Below, one piece after another: positions 43,184 to 52,584 of a stretch of 64,000 nt of DNA. Positions within the stretch are counted from its first letter, which is position 1. Every line of letters starts with the position of its first letter. Made by a program: the position numbers and the translations under genes. A model generated the notes under the pieces. It made no database searches and had not been told where the DNA came from. It was given only the letters and a program-made list of their open reading frames with translations. Source of the stretch: Altererythrobacter sp. H2 (lineage in GTDB: Bacteria > Pseudomonadota > Alphaproteobacteria > Sphingomonadales > Sphingomonadaceae); assembly GCF_035319885.1 (NCBI RefSeq), contig NZ_CP141285.1, positions 2,984,001 through 3,048,000 on the forward strand. Direction: 5' to 3'.

Positions 43184-44226
43184 GCCCATTGCCCTCCATG
43201 ACCCGGTTCGCTGGCCCAACCGGGCACTCCGCGTGCGGGGCGGGTGAGCACGTCGAGGCATGCCATGCGAATGGCGACGCCCATCTCGACCTGACGCGTG
43301 ATGATCGACCGGTCGAGCATGTCAGCGACATCGCTGTCGATCTCCACCCCGCGGTTCATTGGCCCCGGATGCATGACCAGCGCATCGGGCGCATGGCGTT
43401 CCAGCCGCTTGCGGGTGAGCCCGTAAAGGTGATGATACTCGCGCGCCGAAGCGATGAACTGCCCACTCATCCGCTCGGTCTGGAGCCGCAGCATCATGGC
43501 AACGTCCGTGCCTTTCAGCGCGGCATCAAAATCGTGGAACACCTCTGCACCCATCGCCTCGACTCCGGCAGGCATCAGCGCAGGCGGGGCGCAGACCCGG
43601 ACCGAAGCGCCGAGCGCGGTCAGGCACAGGATGTTCGAGCGCGCGACCCGGCTGTGGAGAATATCGCCGCAGATGGTCACCACCAGCCCGGTGAAATCTT
43701 CCGCACCCTCGCCCCGTTCCTCCAGTGCCTCGCGCAGGGCCAGGGCGTCGAGCAGGGCTTGGGTCGGATGCTCGTGCTGCCCGTCTCCGGCGTTGAGCAC
43801 CGGGCAATCGACCTTGCCCGCAATCAGGTCCACCGCGCCGCTGGAACCGTGGCGGATCACAATTGCATCGGCGTGCATGGCGTTGAGCGTGATCGCGGTG
43901 TCGATCAGCGTCTCGCCCTTCTTCACGCTCGACTGCGCGGCGTGCATGTTGACCACATCGGCGCCAAGCCGCTTGCCGGCGATCTCGAAACTGAGCAGCG
44001 TGCGGGTCGAATTCTCGAAGAAGGCATTGATCACCGTCAGCCCGGCCAGCGCATCACAATGCTTGTTCGGCTGCCGGTTGAGTTCGACCCATTGCTCGGC
44101 CTCTGCCAGCAGGAACAGGATTTCGTGCCGTTCAAGGTGAGCGATACCCAGCAGGTCACGGTGCGGAAAGGCGTGGCGCCCCGCCGGAAAGCGGCTCGCC
44201 TTGCTTGAGGGTTCCGTCGAAGTCAT
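43180..44226 (-). CDS. pyrB: Aspartate carbamoyltransferase catalytic subunit
   Basis: A 348-residue transcarbamoylase that joins carbamoyl phosphate to aspartate, the first committed step of pyrimidine synthesis. The carbamoyl-phosphate site [13 protein letters not shown] and the [12 protein letters not shown] segment are intact. It is longer than the roughly 310 residues of Escherichia coli PyrB, with additional N- and C-terminal residues. No pyrI is present. The ATG at 44226 opens the family N-terminus, with AGGGG further upstream. Coupled to the degenerate dihydroorotase gene. Confidence 0.95.
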   Translation of the reverse strand: MTSTEPSSKASRFPAGRHAFPHRDLLGIAHLERHEILFLLAEAEQWVELNRQPNKHCDALAGLTVINAFFENSTRTLLSFEIAGKRLGADVVNMHAAQSSVKKGETLIDTAITLNAMHADAIVIRHGSSGAVDLIAGKVDCPVLNAGDGQHEHPTQALLDALALREALEERGEGAEDFTGLVVTICGDILHSRVARSNILCLTALGASVRVCAPPALMPAGVEAMGAEVFHDFDAALKGTDVAMMLRLQTERMSGQFIASAREYHHLYGLTRKRLERHAPDALVMHPGPMNRGVEIDSDVADMLDRSIITRQVEMGVAIRMACLDVLTRPARGVPGWASEPGHGGQWA

Positions 44227-44334
44227 TAAAGCGAAGCCCCTAGTCGAGCGCGGTTGGCTGCTCAAGCTGTTTCCGGTGGCGCATTGGCCACACGCTCCCT
44301 ACTTAGGCAACCTATCGGACAGGAGCATCATGAA

Positions 44335-46221
44335 ATGGGTTTCGCAGGCAAGGTATGGCGGCTGCTGGTCGGCATCAAGGACGGGCTGAGCCTGATCTTC
44401 CTGCTGTTGTTCTTCATGCTGCTTTACACGATTCTGACTGCCCGGCCCAGCCCATCCCAGGTGCGCGAGGGCGCTTTGCTGATGCAGCTCGACGGCGTCA
44501 TCGTCGAGGAGCAGACCCCGATCGATCCGTTCGCGGCGCTGCTCAGCGGCGCGGCACCGGTTACCGAATACCCCGCGCGCGAGCTGGTCCGCGCCATTGA
44601 TGCAGCGGCGGAAGATGACCGGATCAAGGCGATCGTGCTCGACCTGACCAACTTCACGGGCGGCGGGCAGGTGCACTTGCAGGAAGTCGGCGAGGCGCTG
44701 GAAAAGGCGCGCAAGGCAAAGAAACCGGTGCTCACCTACGCCGTCGGCTACAGCGATGACGGAATGCTGCTGGCGGCCCACGCCAGCGAAGTCTGGCTCG
44801 ATCCGCTGGGCGGGGCGATCATCGCCGGCCCGGGTGGCTCGCGCCTGTATTACGGCGAACTGCTGGAAAAACTGAACGTTAACGCACGGGTCTACAAGGT
44901 CGGCACCTACAAGAGCGCAGTCGAGCCCTATTCGCGCGGCGACATGTCGCCCGAAGCGCGGGAGAACTACGAATCGCTGTATGGCGCGCTATGGGCAGAA
45001 TGGCAGGCGCGGGTGAAGAAGGCCCGGCCCAAGCTCCAGCTTGATGCCGTAACTCAGCGTCCGGTTGAATGGATCCAGGCCAATAGCGGCGATCTCGGCT
45101 CGGCTGCGCTCAAGGCCGGCCTGGTCGACAAGCTCGGCAGCAAGGTGGACTTCGGCGAGCGGGTCAAGAAACTGGCTGGTGAGGACACCTGGGACAAGAG
45201 CCCGGGTGCCTATGCCTACAGTGAACTCGATGCCTGGCTGGCCGACAAGGAACCGGTTGATGAAGGCAAGCCGATCGGGGTGGTGACCATCGCCGGTGAA
45301 ATCGTCGACGGCGAGGCCGGGCCGGGCACCGCCGGGGGCGACCGCATCGCCGCTCTGCTGGACGAGGCCCTGGAAGAAGACTTAGCCGGGCTTGTGGTGC
45401 GGGTGGATTCCCCGGGCGGCTCAGTGCTGGCCTCGGAAGAAATCCGCCGCGCCATCCTGCGCCACAAGGCGAAGGATATCCCCATCGCGGTGTCGATGGC
45501 CAATGTCGCGGCCAGTGGCGGTTACTGGGTGGCGACCCCTGCTGACCGGATTTTTGCAGAGCCGGAAACGATCACCGGATCGATCGGCATTTTCGCCGTG
45601 ATCCCCACCTTCGAGGACGCTGCCCGCGATTACGGGATCAATGCAGACGGGGTGCGGACTACGCCGCTATCCGGCCAGCCAGACCTGATTGACGGCTTCT
45701 CGCCCGAAGTCGATGCAATCCTGCAAGCTGCCATCGAGGATGGCTACAACGACTTCCTCACCCGGGTCGCCCAGTCGCGCAAGATGACGGTCGCGCAGGT
45801 CGATGCGGTCGGGCAGGGCCGCGTCTGGGACGGCGGCACCGCCCGCCAGATCGGCCTGGTGGACCAATACGGCGGCATGGACGACGCGCTCGAGTGGGTC
45901 GCCAAGCAGGCCAAGCTCGGCGAAGGCGAATGGCATGCAAAGTGGCTGGGCGACGATGCCATGCCCTATGACACACTCATCCAGCAGCTGGTGATGGGCG
46001 ATCAGGCCACTGCGCCGCGTGGCGGCGGCGACCTGTTCGGCATGGTGGCGCAGAACCAGCAGATGCTGGTGGGCCAGGCCATGCACGATGCCGAGCGGCT
46101 GATGGGTGTCCGCGGAATGCAGGTCTACTGCCTCGAATGCCCTGCTTCGGCGCGGGTTCAGGCGGATTACCCCGCGTCAGGCACCTGGTTGGGCCGCCTC
46201 GCGGCGGCGCTGCTCAGGTAA
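44335..46221 (+). CDS. sppA: Signal peptide peptidase SppA, 67-kDa type
   Basis: A 628-residue membrane-anchored S49 protease that degrades cleaved signal peptides. A single N-terminal helix (GLSLIFLLLFFMLLYTIL) is followed by two S49 domains. The catalytic lysine is K193 in KVGTYKSAVEP and the nucleophile S394 in NVAASGGYW, with a 201-residue spacing equal to that of the Escherichia coli long form. The ATG at 44335 follows AGGAG; a nearer ATG at 44330 is out of frame. Divergent from pyrB. Upstream of tRNA-Val. Confidence 0.93.
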   Translation: MGFAGKVWRLLVGIKDGLSLIFLLLFFMLLYTILTARPSPSQVREGALLMQLDGVIVEEQTPIDPFAALLSGAAPVTEYPARELVRAIDAAAEDDRIKAIVLDLTNFTGGGQVHLQEVGEALEKARKAKKPVLTYAVGYSDDGMLLAAHASEVWLDPLGGAIIAGPGGSRLYYGELLEKLNVNARVYKVGTYKSAVEPYSRGDMSPEARENYESLYGALWAEWQARVKKARPKLQLDAVTQRPVEWIQANSGDLGSAALKAGLVDKLGSKVDFGERVKKLAGEDTWDKSPGAYAYSELDAWLADKEPVDEGKPIGVVTIAGEIVDGEAGPGTAGGDRIAALLDEALEEDLAGLVVRVDSPGGSVLASEEIRRAILRHKAKDIPIAVSMANVAASGGYWVATPADRIFAEPETITGSIGIFAVIPTFEDAARDYGINADGVRTTPLSGQPDLIDGFSPEVDAILQAAIEDGYNDFLTRVAQSRKMTVAQVDAVGQGRVWDGGTARQIGLVDQYGGMDDALEWVAKQAKLGEGEWHAKWLGDDAMPYDTLIQQLVMGDQATAPRGGGDLFGMVAQNQQMLVGQAMHDAERLMGVRGMQVYCLECPASARVQADYPASGTWLGRLAAALLR

Positions 46222-46300
46222 CGGAAGCGTCTTGCCAAGCGGCCCGGTGCATGGCAATGGCGCCCCCCTGCTGTCGAGGTAGCCAACCGGCCACCCGCGC

Positions 46301-46375
46301 GGGCGCGTAGCTCAGTGGTAGAGCACACCCTTCACACGGGTGGGGTCGCAGGTTCAATCCCTGCCGCGCCCACCA
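46301..46375 (+). tRNA. tRNA-Val (anticodon CAC)
   Basis: A 75-nt tRNA with encoded CCA. Acceptor stem GGGCGCG/CGCGCCC, D-arm GCTCAGTGGTAGAGC, anticodon stem CACCC/GGGTG with loop TTCACAC, and GGTTCAATCC in the T-arm. The anticodon is CAC, reading GUG. Confidence 0.97.
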
Positions 46376-46444
46376 TGGCCTGAGCCGCGCCAGGCTGGAT
46401 TGCAATGGCCGCTGCAGTTCAGCCCGCCAGTGGCGGTGAACCGC

Positions 46445-47218
46445 CTATCGACCACCCGTGACATACAGGCACTGGCCGGTGACCCAACTGGCGGCAGGCG
46501 ACGCCATGTAGACCACGGCCGCCGCGATATCTTCCGGATCGCCGTAGCGGCCGAGCGGAATTCCGATCATTTCGAGCAGCCGGGTGCGCTTTTCTTCGGT
46601 ATCTGTGCCCATGCACTCGTCGAAATTCTCGGTCGGGACCGGCCCGGGCGCGATGGCATTGACGCGAATGTTCGGCGCCAGCTCCACGGCGAGCGTATTG
46701 GTCAGGCTGTTCACGGCCGCTTTGGCCGCGCCGTAGGGTCCATTCTTGACCTGAGGGCCGTAGGCTGAGCGGGAGGAGATATTGACGATCGATCCGCCGC
46801 CCTCGCCCATGCGGCGTGCTGCAACGGTTGCCCCCATCCACACCGCCTTGAGGTTGAGCGCGATCTGCGCGTCAAAATTCTCCTCCGGCGTGCGTACGAG
46901 ATAGCGCGGGGTCCCATCGGGGATGCCACCGGCATTGTTTACCCAGATTGTCAGCTTGCCCAGCTGTGTGACAGCCTGCTGGGCGAGGTGTTCAAGCGCG
47001 GCAAGGTCCGTCGCGTCCGTGACGACAGGCAGTGCGCGGCGGCCCAGTGCGCGGATCTCTGCCGCCACTGCATCAAGGTCCGACCCGGTGCGCGAGGCCA
47101 GCGCCACGTCGGCACCAGCCTCAGCGAGACCGATCGCAATTGCCCGACCAATGCCCTTGCCCGCGCCAGTCACGACTGCAACTTCACCATCAAGCCGGAA
47201 GCGGTCCAGAATGCCCAT
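46445..47218 (-). CDS. Short-chain dehydrogenase/reductase
   Basis: A 257-residue classical SDR. The cofactor motif TGAGKGIGRA, the NNAGG motif and the catalytic SRSAYGPQVKNGPYGAAKAA region (serine, tyrosine and lysine) are all present, and it ends VTGQCLYVTGG. The general shape matches 3-oxoacyl reductases and sugar or sterol dehydrogenases, but the substrate cannot be assigned. GGGAGGAT precedes the ATG. Monocistronic. Confidence 0.88.
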   Translation of the reverse strand: MGILDRFRLDGEVAVVTGAGKGIGRAIAIGLAEAGADVALASRTGSDLDAVAAEIRALGRRALPVVTDATDLAALEHLAQQAVTQLGKLTIWVNNAGGIPDGTPRYLVRTPEENFDAQIALNLKAVWMGATVAARRMGEGGGSIVNISSRSAYGPQVKNGPYGAAKAAVNSLTNTLAVELAPNIRVNAIAPGPVPTENFDECMGTDTEEKRTRLLEMIGIPLGRYGDPEDIAAAVVYMASPAASWVTGQCLYVTGGR

Positions 47219-47330
47219 CGTAATCCTCCCGATCCGCTTTGCCTGCGGTTCCGGAACAGCTTACGTCCGGCAAGGCCGGGCAACACTGGCGCTTAAGCTA
47301 GGGTCGGGCCTGAGGGTCGGGCCGCCCTGT

Positions 47331-47663
47331 TCAGGACTTGCGCTTCTTGCGGGCGGCGTAGCGAGCGTCGCGCGCGGCCTTTTTCTCGGCCTCGGTGAGC
47401 ACGGGCGGCTTGGCGGCCTCGGCGGCCCGCTTTTCTTCAGCGCGGCGAGCGTGCTCTTCGAGCAGCGCCTGCTCCTTCGCTGCCCGCGTGGCTTCGCGCT
47501 TGGCTGCTTCCCTGGCTTCCCGTTCCTGCTGACGGGCAGCGCGGGCGGCGATTTCGGCTTCGTCGAGCTTGGGCGCGGCCTTGAGCCGTTCGAGCGCAGC
47601 TTTCTTGGCGTCAGCCGCCCTCGCGGTCCGGTCCTGAAAGCCTGGCTCCTTGTAGCCCTTCAT
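47331..47663 (-). CDS. DUF6481 family protein
   Basis: A 110-residue, almost entirely helical protein dominated by A, E, K and R, such as QQEREAREAAKREATRAAKE, suggesting one long coiled coil. The N-terminus MKGYKEPGFQDR and the C-terminal basic cluster AARKKRKS match the DUF6481 family of alphaproteobacteria. Function unknown. AGGAG precedes the start. Confidence 0.8.
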   Translation of the reverse strand: MKGYKEPGFQDRTARAADAKKAALERLKAAPKLDEAEIAARAARQQEREAREAAKREATRAAKEQALLEEHARRAEEKRAAEAAKPPVLTEAEKKAARDARYAARKKRKS

Positions 47664-47758
47664 TGCTCGTTACTCCTGCTTTTTCTGTGTGGGTGCCCGA
47701 TCATGGACAGGCTGTGGCGCCTCATACCGGTCCGTGACGCTGTGGGAACCACAAAACG

Positions 47759-47789
47759 ACGGGTCGGCCACCCGAAGATGCCGACCCGT
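47759..47789 (-). terminator. Intrinsic terminator after the 73-residue protein gene
   Basis: A perfect 10-bp stem ACGGGTCGGC/GCCGACCCGT with an 11-base loop. In the minus direction it is followed by CGTTTTG. It lies about 60 bp beyond the small membrane protein gene. Confidence 0.7.
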
Positions 47790-47846
47790 TCATCGCTGAG
47801 GCTACATAGTCAAGGCAGTCGGCAGGATCCTTTACCCTGCCACAGT

Positions 47847-48068
47847 TCAGCGCGCGGTGGAATTGACGCCGTTTCGCAGCTCGCGCTTTTCCATGTGGCG
47901 CTTAAGGAAATAGCCGCCAGCGGTCAGTGCCACGAGCGTGGGCAGGCTGGCACGTCTGGCCAGGGTTGCAGCACCTGCACCCAGCAGCGCGCCACCCGTA
48001 CCGCCAATGGCGCTGGTGTTCTTGGCAAGCTGTGAACCAGCGAAGGCGCCGAGTATCTTTCCGATCAT
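47847..48068 (-). CDS. Small glycine/alanine-rich membrane protein, 73 residues
   Basis: A short protein opening with MIGKILGAFAGSQLAKNTSA, then a Gly/Ala-rich hydrophobic segment (GGTGGALLGAGAATLA) and a second (LPTLVALTAGGYFL), ending in a basic KRHMEKRELRNG tail. Two membrane passes are likely. AAGGAG is well placed before the ATG at 48068, and a terminator follows. No function recognised. Confidence 0.65.
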   Translation of the reverse strand: MIGKILGAFAGSQLAKNTSAIGGTGGALLGAGAATLARRASLPTLVALTAGGYFLKRHMEKRELRNGVNSTAR

Positions 48069-48126
48069 TCCAATTTCTCCTTCGTCTGGAAAGCAGAACG
48101 GAAAGGGCGCCGGATTGTTCCCTTCA

Positions 48127-48756
48127 TCACCCCCGCCCAAGGCCGCGCGCGACGAGATCGTTGCCGACCGCTGCGATGCTGTCAGCATCCCACTCTCCGT
48201 TGCCCCAGATGGCATAGCGCAGGCCGAGGAACACGTTCATGCCCATGAGTGCCCAGGCATGGGCCTCGTGGATATCGGGCCGCAGTTCCCCGCTTGCGGC
48301 ACCATCAATCAGCCGCTGGTGAATGCGGACGGCAATGGTTTCATAATGCGTGCGGTAGCTGGCCGGATCGACGAATTCCGCTTCGTCGATGATGCGGTAG
48401 ATTTCCTTGTGCTCGGCAGCAAAGCGCAGGAACGCCGCCAGGGCGGCCCGCTCTATCTCCAGTGCACCCATCGGCTCTACCAAGGCCTCGCGCGCGGCCC
48501 GCTTGACCGCATCGCTCATGTCGCTGACGAGCGCGCGAAAGATCGCGTCCTTGCTGTCGAAGTAGGTGTAGAAACTGCCCAGGGCCACGCCGGCCCGCCG
48601 GGTGATGCCACTGACCGAGGCTTCATGAAATCCCCGCTCGCCGAACTCGATGGCGGCTGCATCAAGCAGCTTGCGCAAGGTGCGCCGCCCCCGTTCGGTC
48701 CGCGGGACTTTCGACTGGTCCACCCCGATCTCTGCCACTGAAACTCCCCGCTCCAT
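48127..48756 (-). CDS. TetR/AcrR family transcriptional regulator
   Basis: A 209-residue regulator. The N-terminal helix-turn-helix is LLDAAAIEFGERGFHEASVS followed by ITRRAGVALGSFYTYFDSKD, the TetR signature. The C-terminal ligand-binding domain is helical (AFLRFAAEHKEIYRIIDEAE). It is divergent from the TonB-dependent receptor gene, which it probably controls. A GTG at 48738 has GGGGAG just before it and may be the true start instead of the ATG at 48756. Confidence 0.88.
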   Translation of the reverse strand: MERGVSVAEIGVDQSKVPRTERGRRTLRKLLDAAAIEFGERGFHEASVSGITRRAGVALGSFYTYFDSKDAIFRALVSDMSDAVKRAAREALVEPMGALEIERAALAAFLRFAAEHKEIYRIIDEAEFVDPASYRTHYETIAVRIHQRLIDGAASGELRPDIHEAHAWALMGMNVFLGLRYAIWGNGEWDADSIAAVGNDLVARGLGRG

Positions 48757-48799
48757 GGCACCGGACTAGGGCGAATGTGAATCCAGCACAAGACAGAAC

Positions 48800-48822
48800 T
48801 TGAAAGGTGGTTCAACTTTCAA
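48800..48822. promoter_or_regulatory. Inverted repeat between the TetR and TonB-receptor genes
   Basis: TTGAA-N6-TTCAA (48800-48815) nested with TTGAAAG-N9-CTTTCAA (48800-48822), in the 103-bp divergent gap. Size and position suit a TetR operator controlling both genes. Confidence 0.45.
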
Positions 48823-48859
48823 TAATGGGTGTTGGATAAGGTTTCATGGGAGAACACTG

Positions 48860-51211
48860 ATGGCATTCCTCGACAGTCGTTACGTTGCCCTGCTGATGGC
48901 AGGTTCCGCCGCAATCGCGCTGGCTCCGGCAAGCGTGGCCGCGCAGGAAACCGGCGCAAGCGAGGCTGATGACAGTGTCATCATCGTCAGTGCCCGCCGC
49001 CGTGATGAGCGGATTACCGACGTTCCGGTGGCCGTTACCGCCATTTCCGGCGCCGCGCTGGAGGCGGTCGGCGCTATCGACATCACCGACATCCAGGCAC
49101 AGGCACCCAACGTGACCCTGGAAAATTCGCGCGGGACCAATTCCACCCTCACCGCCTTCATCCGCGGTGTCGGCCAGCAGGACCCCGTCTCGGGGTTCGA
49201 ATCGGGCGTCGGCATCTACCTCGATGACGTCTATCTCAACCGCCCTCAGGCGGCTGTGCTCGACATCTACGAGGTCGAGCGGGTCGAGGTGCTGCGCGGG
49301 CCGCAGGGTACGCTCTACGGCCGCAACACCATTGGCGGCGCGGTGAAGTATGTCACCAGGCAGCTGCCGCAGGAATTCGCGCTCAAGGCCCGCGCCAGCT
49401 ACGGCACCTATGACCAGGCCGACCTGGTGGTGACCGCGAGCGCGCCGATCGGCGAGATCGTCCGCTTCGGCGTCTCCGGTGCGCGCCTGTCGCGCGGCGG
49501 CTTTGGCGACAACCTGACCCTGCCCGGGGTCGAGAACTACAACAAGGATGTCTGGGCCGGCCGCGCCAGCCTCGAGCTCGGCGGCTATGGCGAGCCGGTG
49601 TTCATCCGCATCTCGGGCGATTACACCCGCGACAAGTCCGATCCGCGCAATGGCCACCGGTTGATCCCGGGCCTGCTCTCGGGCGCGCCGGTGCTGAACG
49701 ACGTGTTCGACACGCGCGCCGGCCTCGCCAAGCCTGAACAGGATGTCGAAGCCTATGGCCTTGCCATGAATGTCTCGGTCGATCTGTCGGACGCGCTCAC
49801 CTTCCGCTCGATCAGCGCCTGGCGTGAAGACACCAGCCTCACCCCGATCGATTTCGACAGCCTGCCGGCGATCGATGTCGATGTTCCGGCCGTCTACAAG
49901 AACGAGCAGCTCAGCCAGGAACTCCAGCTGCTCTACAGCAGCGACCGGCTCAATGGTCTGGTCGGGTTCTATTACCTGACCGCCAACTCCACCACGGACT
50001 TCGACGTGATCCTCGGCACCACCGGCACGCTGCTGGGCTTGCCGGGACTCAACGCCTTCACCTCGGGTGACGTGGACACGGAAACCTGGTCGGCCTTCGG
50101 TGACTTCACGTTCGACCTGACCGATCAGCTCAGCCTGTCGGCTGGCGGGCGCTACACCAGCGACCGGCGCACCTCGCGCATCCTTCGCCAGACCAAGATC
50201 CTGGGTGCCTCACCGATCTTCGGCGGCAACGCGGTGGCCATCGCTACGGTGACCGACTTTGAAGGCAGCGCGAAGTTCACCGACTTCAACCCGCGTGTCT
50301 CGCTCAGCTTCAAGCCGAGCCAGGACCACATGGTCTATGCCTCCTATGCGCAAGGCTTCAAGGGCGGCAGCTTCGACCCGCGCGGCGATGCCCGGATTGC
50401 CCCGGATACTGACCGCAACGGCGTGCGCAGCTACGAGGAAATCTACGACTTCTTCCTGTTCGAGCCGGAAACGGTCGATACCTATGAAGTCGGCTACAAG
50501 GCCACGCTGATGGACGGCGACATGCGCCTGGCGCTGACCGGCTTCTACAGCGACTACAAGGACGTGCAGATCCCCGGCTCGGTCGGGGTGGACGCCAACA
50601 ATGATGGGGTGTTCGAAAGCTTCGCCGGGGTCACCACCAACGCCGCCAAGGCACGGTTCAAGGGGATCGAGCTGGAAACCTACGCCCGCTTCGCGCGGGA
50701 TTTCGCTGGCGCCGGTTCGTCGCTCACCTTCACCGGGATGCTCGGCTACATCGACGGCGAGTTCCGCGAATACATCGTGAGCGGGGTGGACCTTTCCAAT
50801 GTCCGCAAGATCCAGAACACGCCGAAGTGGACCACTGCAGGAACGCTCGGTGCCGAAGTGCCGGTTGGCGCGGGCGATCTCGCCCTGTCCACCACGCTGA
50901 GCTATCGCAGCAAGACCAACCAGTTCGAGACGCCGAGCCCCTATCTCGACCAGAAGGGCTATGCCCTGCTCGATGCTTCGATCGTGTGGACCGCGCCGGA
51001 TGACCGGTTCAGCCTGGGCGTGCATGGCCGCAACCTGACCGACAAGCGCTACATCACCTCGGGGTACCAGTTCGTGCTCGCAGGGGCGGATGGCACGCCC
51101 GTGCTGAACGCAGCCGGCAATCCTGCTCCAACGCTAGGCCGCGAAGGCGTTGTCACCGCGTTCTACGGCAACCCGCGCCAGGTCTACGCGACCGCGACCG
51201 TCAAGTTCTGA
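48860..51211 (+). CDS. TonB-dependent outer-membrane receptor
   Basis: A 783-residue receptor. A signal peptide (MAGSAAIALAPASVAAQ) is followed by a short TonB-box-like segment (DSVIIVSARRR), the plug domain (ERVEVLRGPQGTLYGRNTIG, the classical plug motif) and a 22-strand barrel ending in RQVYATATVKF. This subtype (DERITDVPVAVTAISG) is very common in sphingomonads, where such receptors take up diverse aromatic, terpenoid or glycan substrates rather than only siderophores. The substrate is unknown. Divergent from a TetR regulator and ended by a strong terminator. Confidence 0.93.
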   Translation: MAFLDSRYVALLMAGSAAIALAPASVAAQETGASEADDSVIIVSARRRDERITDVPVAVTAISGAALEAVGAIDITDIQAQAPNVTLENSRGTNSTLTAFIRGVGQQDPVSGFESGVGIYLDDVYLNRPQAAVLDIYEVERVEVLRGPQGTLYGRNTIGGAVKYVTRQLPQEFALKARASYGTYDQADLVVTASAPIGEIVRFGVSGARLSRGGFGDNLTLPGVENYNKDVWAGRASLELGGYGEPVFIRISGDYTRDKSDPRNGHRLIPGLLSGAPVLNDVFDTRAGLAKPEQDVEAYGLAMNVSVDLSDALTFRSISAWREDTSLTPIDFDSLPAIDVDVPAVYKNEQLSQELQLLYSSDRLNGLVGFYYLTANSTTDFDVILGTTGTLLGLPGLNAFTSGDVDTETWSAFGDFTFDLTDQLSLSAGGRYTSDRRTSRILRQTKILGASPIFGGNAVAIATVTDFEGSAKFTDFNPRVSLSFKPSQDHMVYASYAQGFKGGSFDPRGDARIAPDTDRNGVRSYEEIYDFFLFEPETVDTYEVGYKATLMDGDMRLALTGFYSDYKDVQIPGSVGVDANNDGVFESFAGVTTNAAKARFKGIELETYARFARDFAGAGSSLTFTGMLGYIDGEFREYIVSGVDLSNVRKIQNTPKWTTAGTLGAEVPVGAGDLALSTTLSYRSKTNQFETPSPYLDQKGYALLDASIVWTAPDDRFSLGVHGRNLTDKRYITSGYQFVLAGADGTPVLNAAGNPAPTLGREGVVTAFYGNPRQVYATATVKF

Positions 51212-51230
51212 TCTGACCAGCTCCTAAGGC

Positions 51231-51268
51231 ACGGGGCCGGAAGCGAGGTGCTTCCGGCCCCGTTGTCT
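51231..51268 (+). terminator. Strong terminator after the TonB-dependent receptor
   Basis: A perfect 14-bp stem ACGGGGCCGGAAGC/GCTTCCGGCCCCGT with loop GAGGT, followed by TGTCTTGT. It lies 20 bp past the receptor stop and 33 bp before serS. Confidence 0.85.
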
Positions 51269-51300
51269 TGTCCGGGCTGCTGGGGCATAGGCTGCGGCCT

Positions 51301-52584
51301 ATGCATGATATCCGCTTTATCCGCGAAAATTCCGACGCTTTTGACGCCGCACTGGCGCGGCGCGGGGCAGAGCCGCTCTCGGCAACCTTAATCGCGCTCG
51401 ACGAAGAACGCCGCGCGCTGACCACGCAGGTCCAGCAGGGCCAGTCGCGCCGTAACGAGGCCTCGAAGCTGATCGGCGCGGCGATGGCGACGGGCGACAA
51501 GGACGCTGCCGAGGCGCTCAAAGCCGAAGTCGCCGCGCTCAAGGAAGAGATGCCCGCGCTGGAAGCGCGCGCAGACGCAGCCGCAGCGCAGCTCAAGGCG
51601 GCGCTGGAGATCATTCCCAATTTGCCCGCTGATGACGTGCCCCTCGGTACAGGCGAGGAAGAAAACGTCGAAGTCAGCCGCTGGGGCACGCCGCGGGTGT
51701 TCGACTTCACGCCCCGCGAACACGCCGACCTTGCCCCGATGCTGGGGATGGATTTCGAGACAGGCGCCCGGCTGTCCGGCGCGCGGTTCACCTTCCTGCG
51801 TGGCGACATGGCCCGCCTCCACCGCGCGCTCGGCCAGTTTATGCTCGACGTGCAGACGCGCGAGCATGGCTACACCGAATGTAACCCGCCGGTGCTGGTC
51901 AAGGACGAGGCGATGTACGGCACCGACAAGCTGCCGAAGTTTGCCGAGGACAGCTTCCGCACGACGGACGACCGTTACCTTATCCCCACCAGCGAAGTCT
52001 CCCTCACCGCCAGCGTCATGGGCGAATTGCTCGACGAGAGTGCCCTTCCCATGCGGCTGACTGCGCTCACCCTGTGCTTCCGCTCCGAAGCAGGCGCGGC
52101 GGGCAAGGATACGCGCGGGTTCATCCGCCAGCACCAGTTCGAGAAATGCGAGCTGGTCAGCATTGTCCGCCCCGAAGACAGCGAGGCGGAGCACCAGCGC
52201 ATGACCCGCGCGGCGGAAACGATCCTCGAGGAGCTCAACCTGCCCTATCGCAAGCTTCTGCTGTGCACCGGCGACATGGGCTTCGGCGCGCGCAAGACCT
52301 ACGATCTCGAAGTCTGGCTGCCCGGCCAAGGTGCTTGGCGCGAAATCAGCTCATGCTCGAACACTGGCGAATTTCAGGCGCGGCGGATGAACACCCGCTA
52401 CCGCGTGGCGGGCGAGGGGAAGAAAACCGCTTTCGTCCACACCCTCAACGGTTCGGGTCTGGCCGTGGGCCGGACGCTGGTGGCGGTGCTGGAGAACTAC
52501 CAGCAGGCCGACGGGACTGTCATCATCCCGGAAGCGCTGCACAGCTACACTGGCGGCCTGACCAAGCTGGAGCCTGCCGCCTGA
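51301..52584 (+). CDS. serS: Seryl-tRNA synthetase
   Basis: A 427-residue class II synthetase that charges tRNA-Ser. The N-terminal coiled-coil arm ([20 protein letters not shown] and the long A/E/K helices) binds the tRNA long variable arm. The catalytic core shows motif 2 ([20 protein letters not shown], then HQFEKCELV) and motif 3 ([17 protein letters not shown]). The ATG at 51301 begins the conserved [10 protein letters not shown]. The surE start overlaps the stop by one base. Confidence 0.97.
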   Translation: MHDIRFIRENSDAFDAALARRGAEPLSATLIALDEERRALTTQVQQGQSRRNEASKLIGAAMATGDKDAAEALKAEVAALKEEMPALEARADAAAAQLKAALEIIPNLPADDVPLGTGEEENVEVSRWGTPRVFDFTPREHADLAPMLGMDFETGARLSGARFTFLRGDMARLHRALGQFMLDVQTREHGYTECNPPVLVKDEAMYGTDKLPKFAEDSFRTTDDRYLIPTSEVSLTASVMGELLDESALPMRLTALTLCFRSEAGAAGKDTRGFIRQHQFEKCELVSIVRPEDSEAEHQRMTRAAETILEELNLPYRKLLLCTGDMGFGARKTYDLEVWLPGQGAWREISSCSNTGEFQARRMNTRYRVAGEGKKTAFVHTLNGSGLAVGRTLVAVLENYQQADGTVIIPEALHSYTGGLTKLEPAA

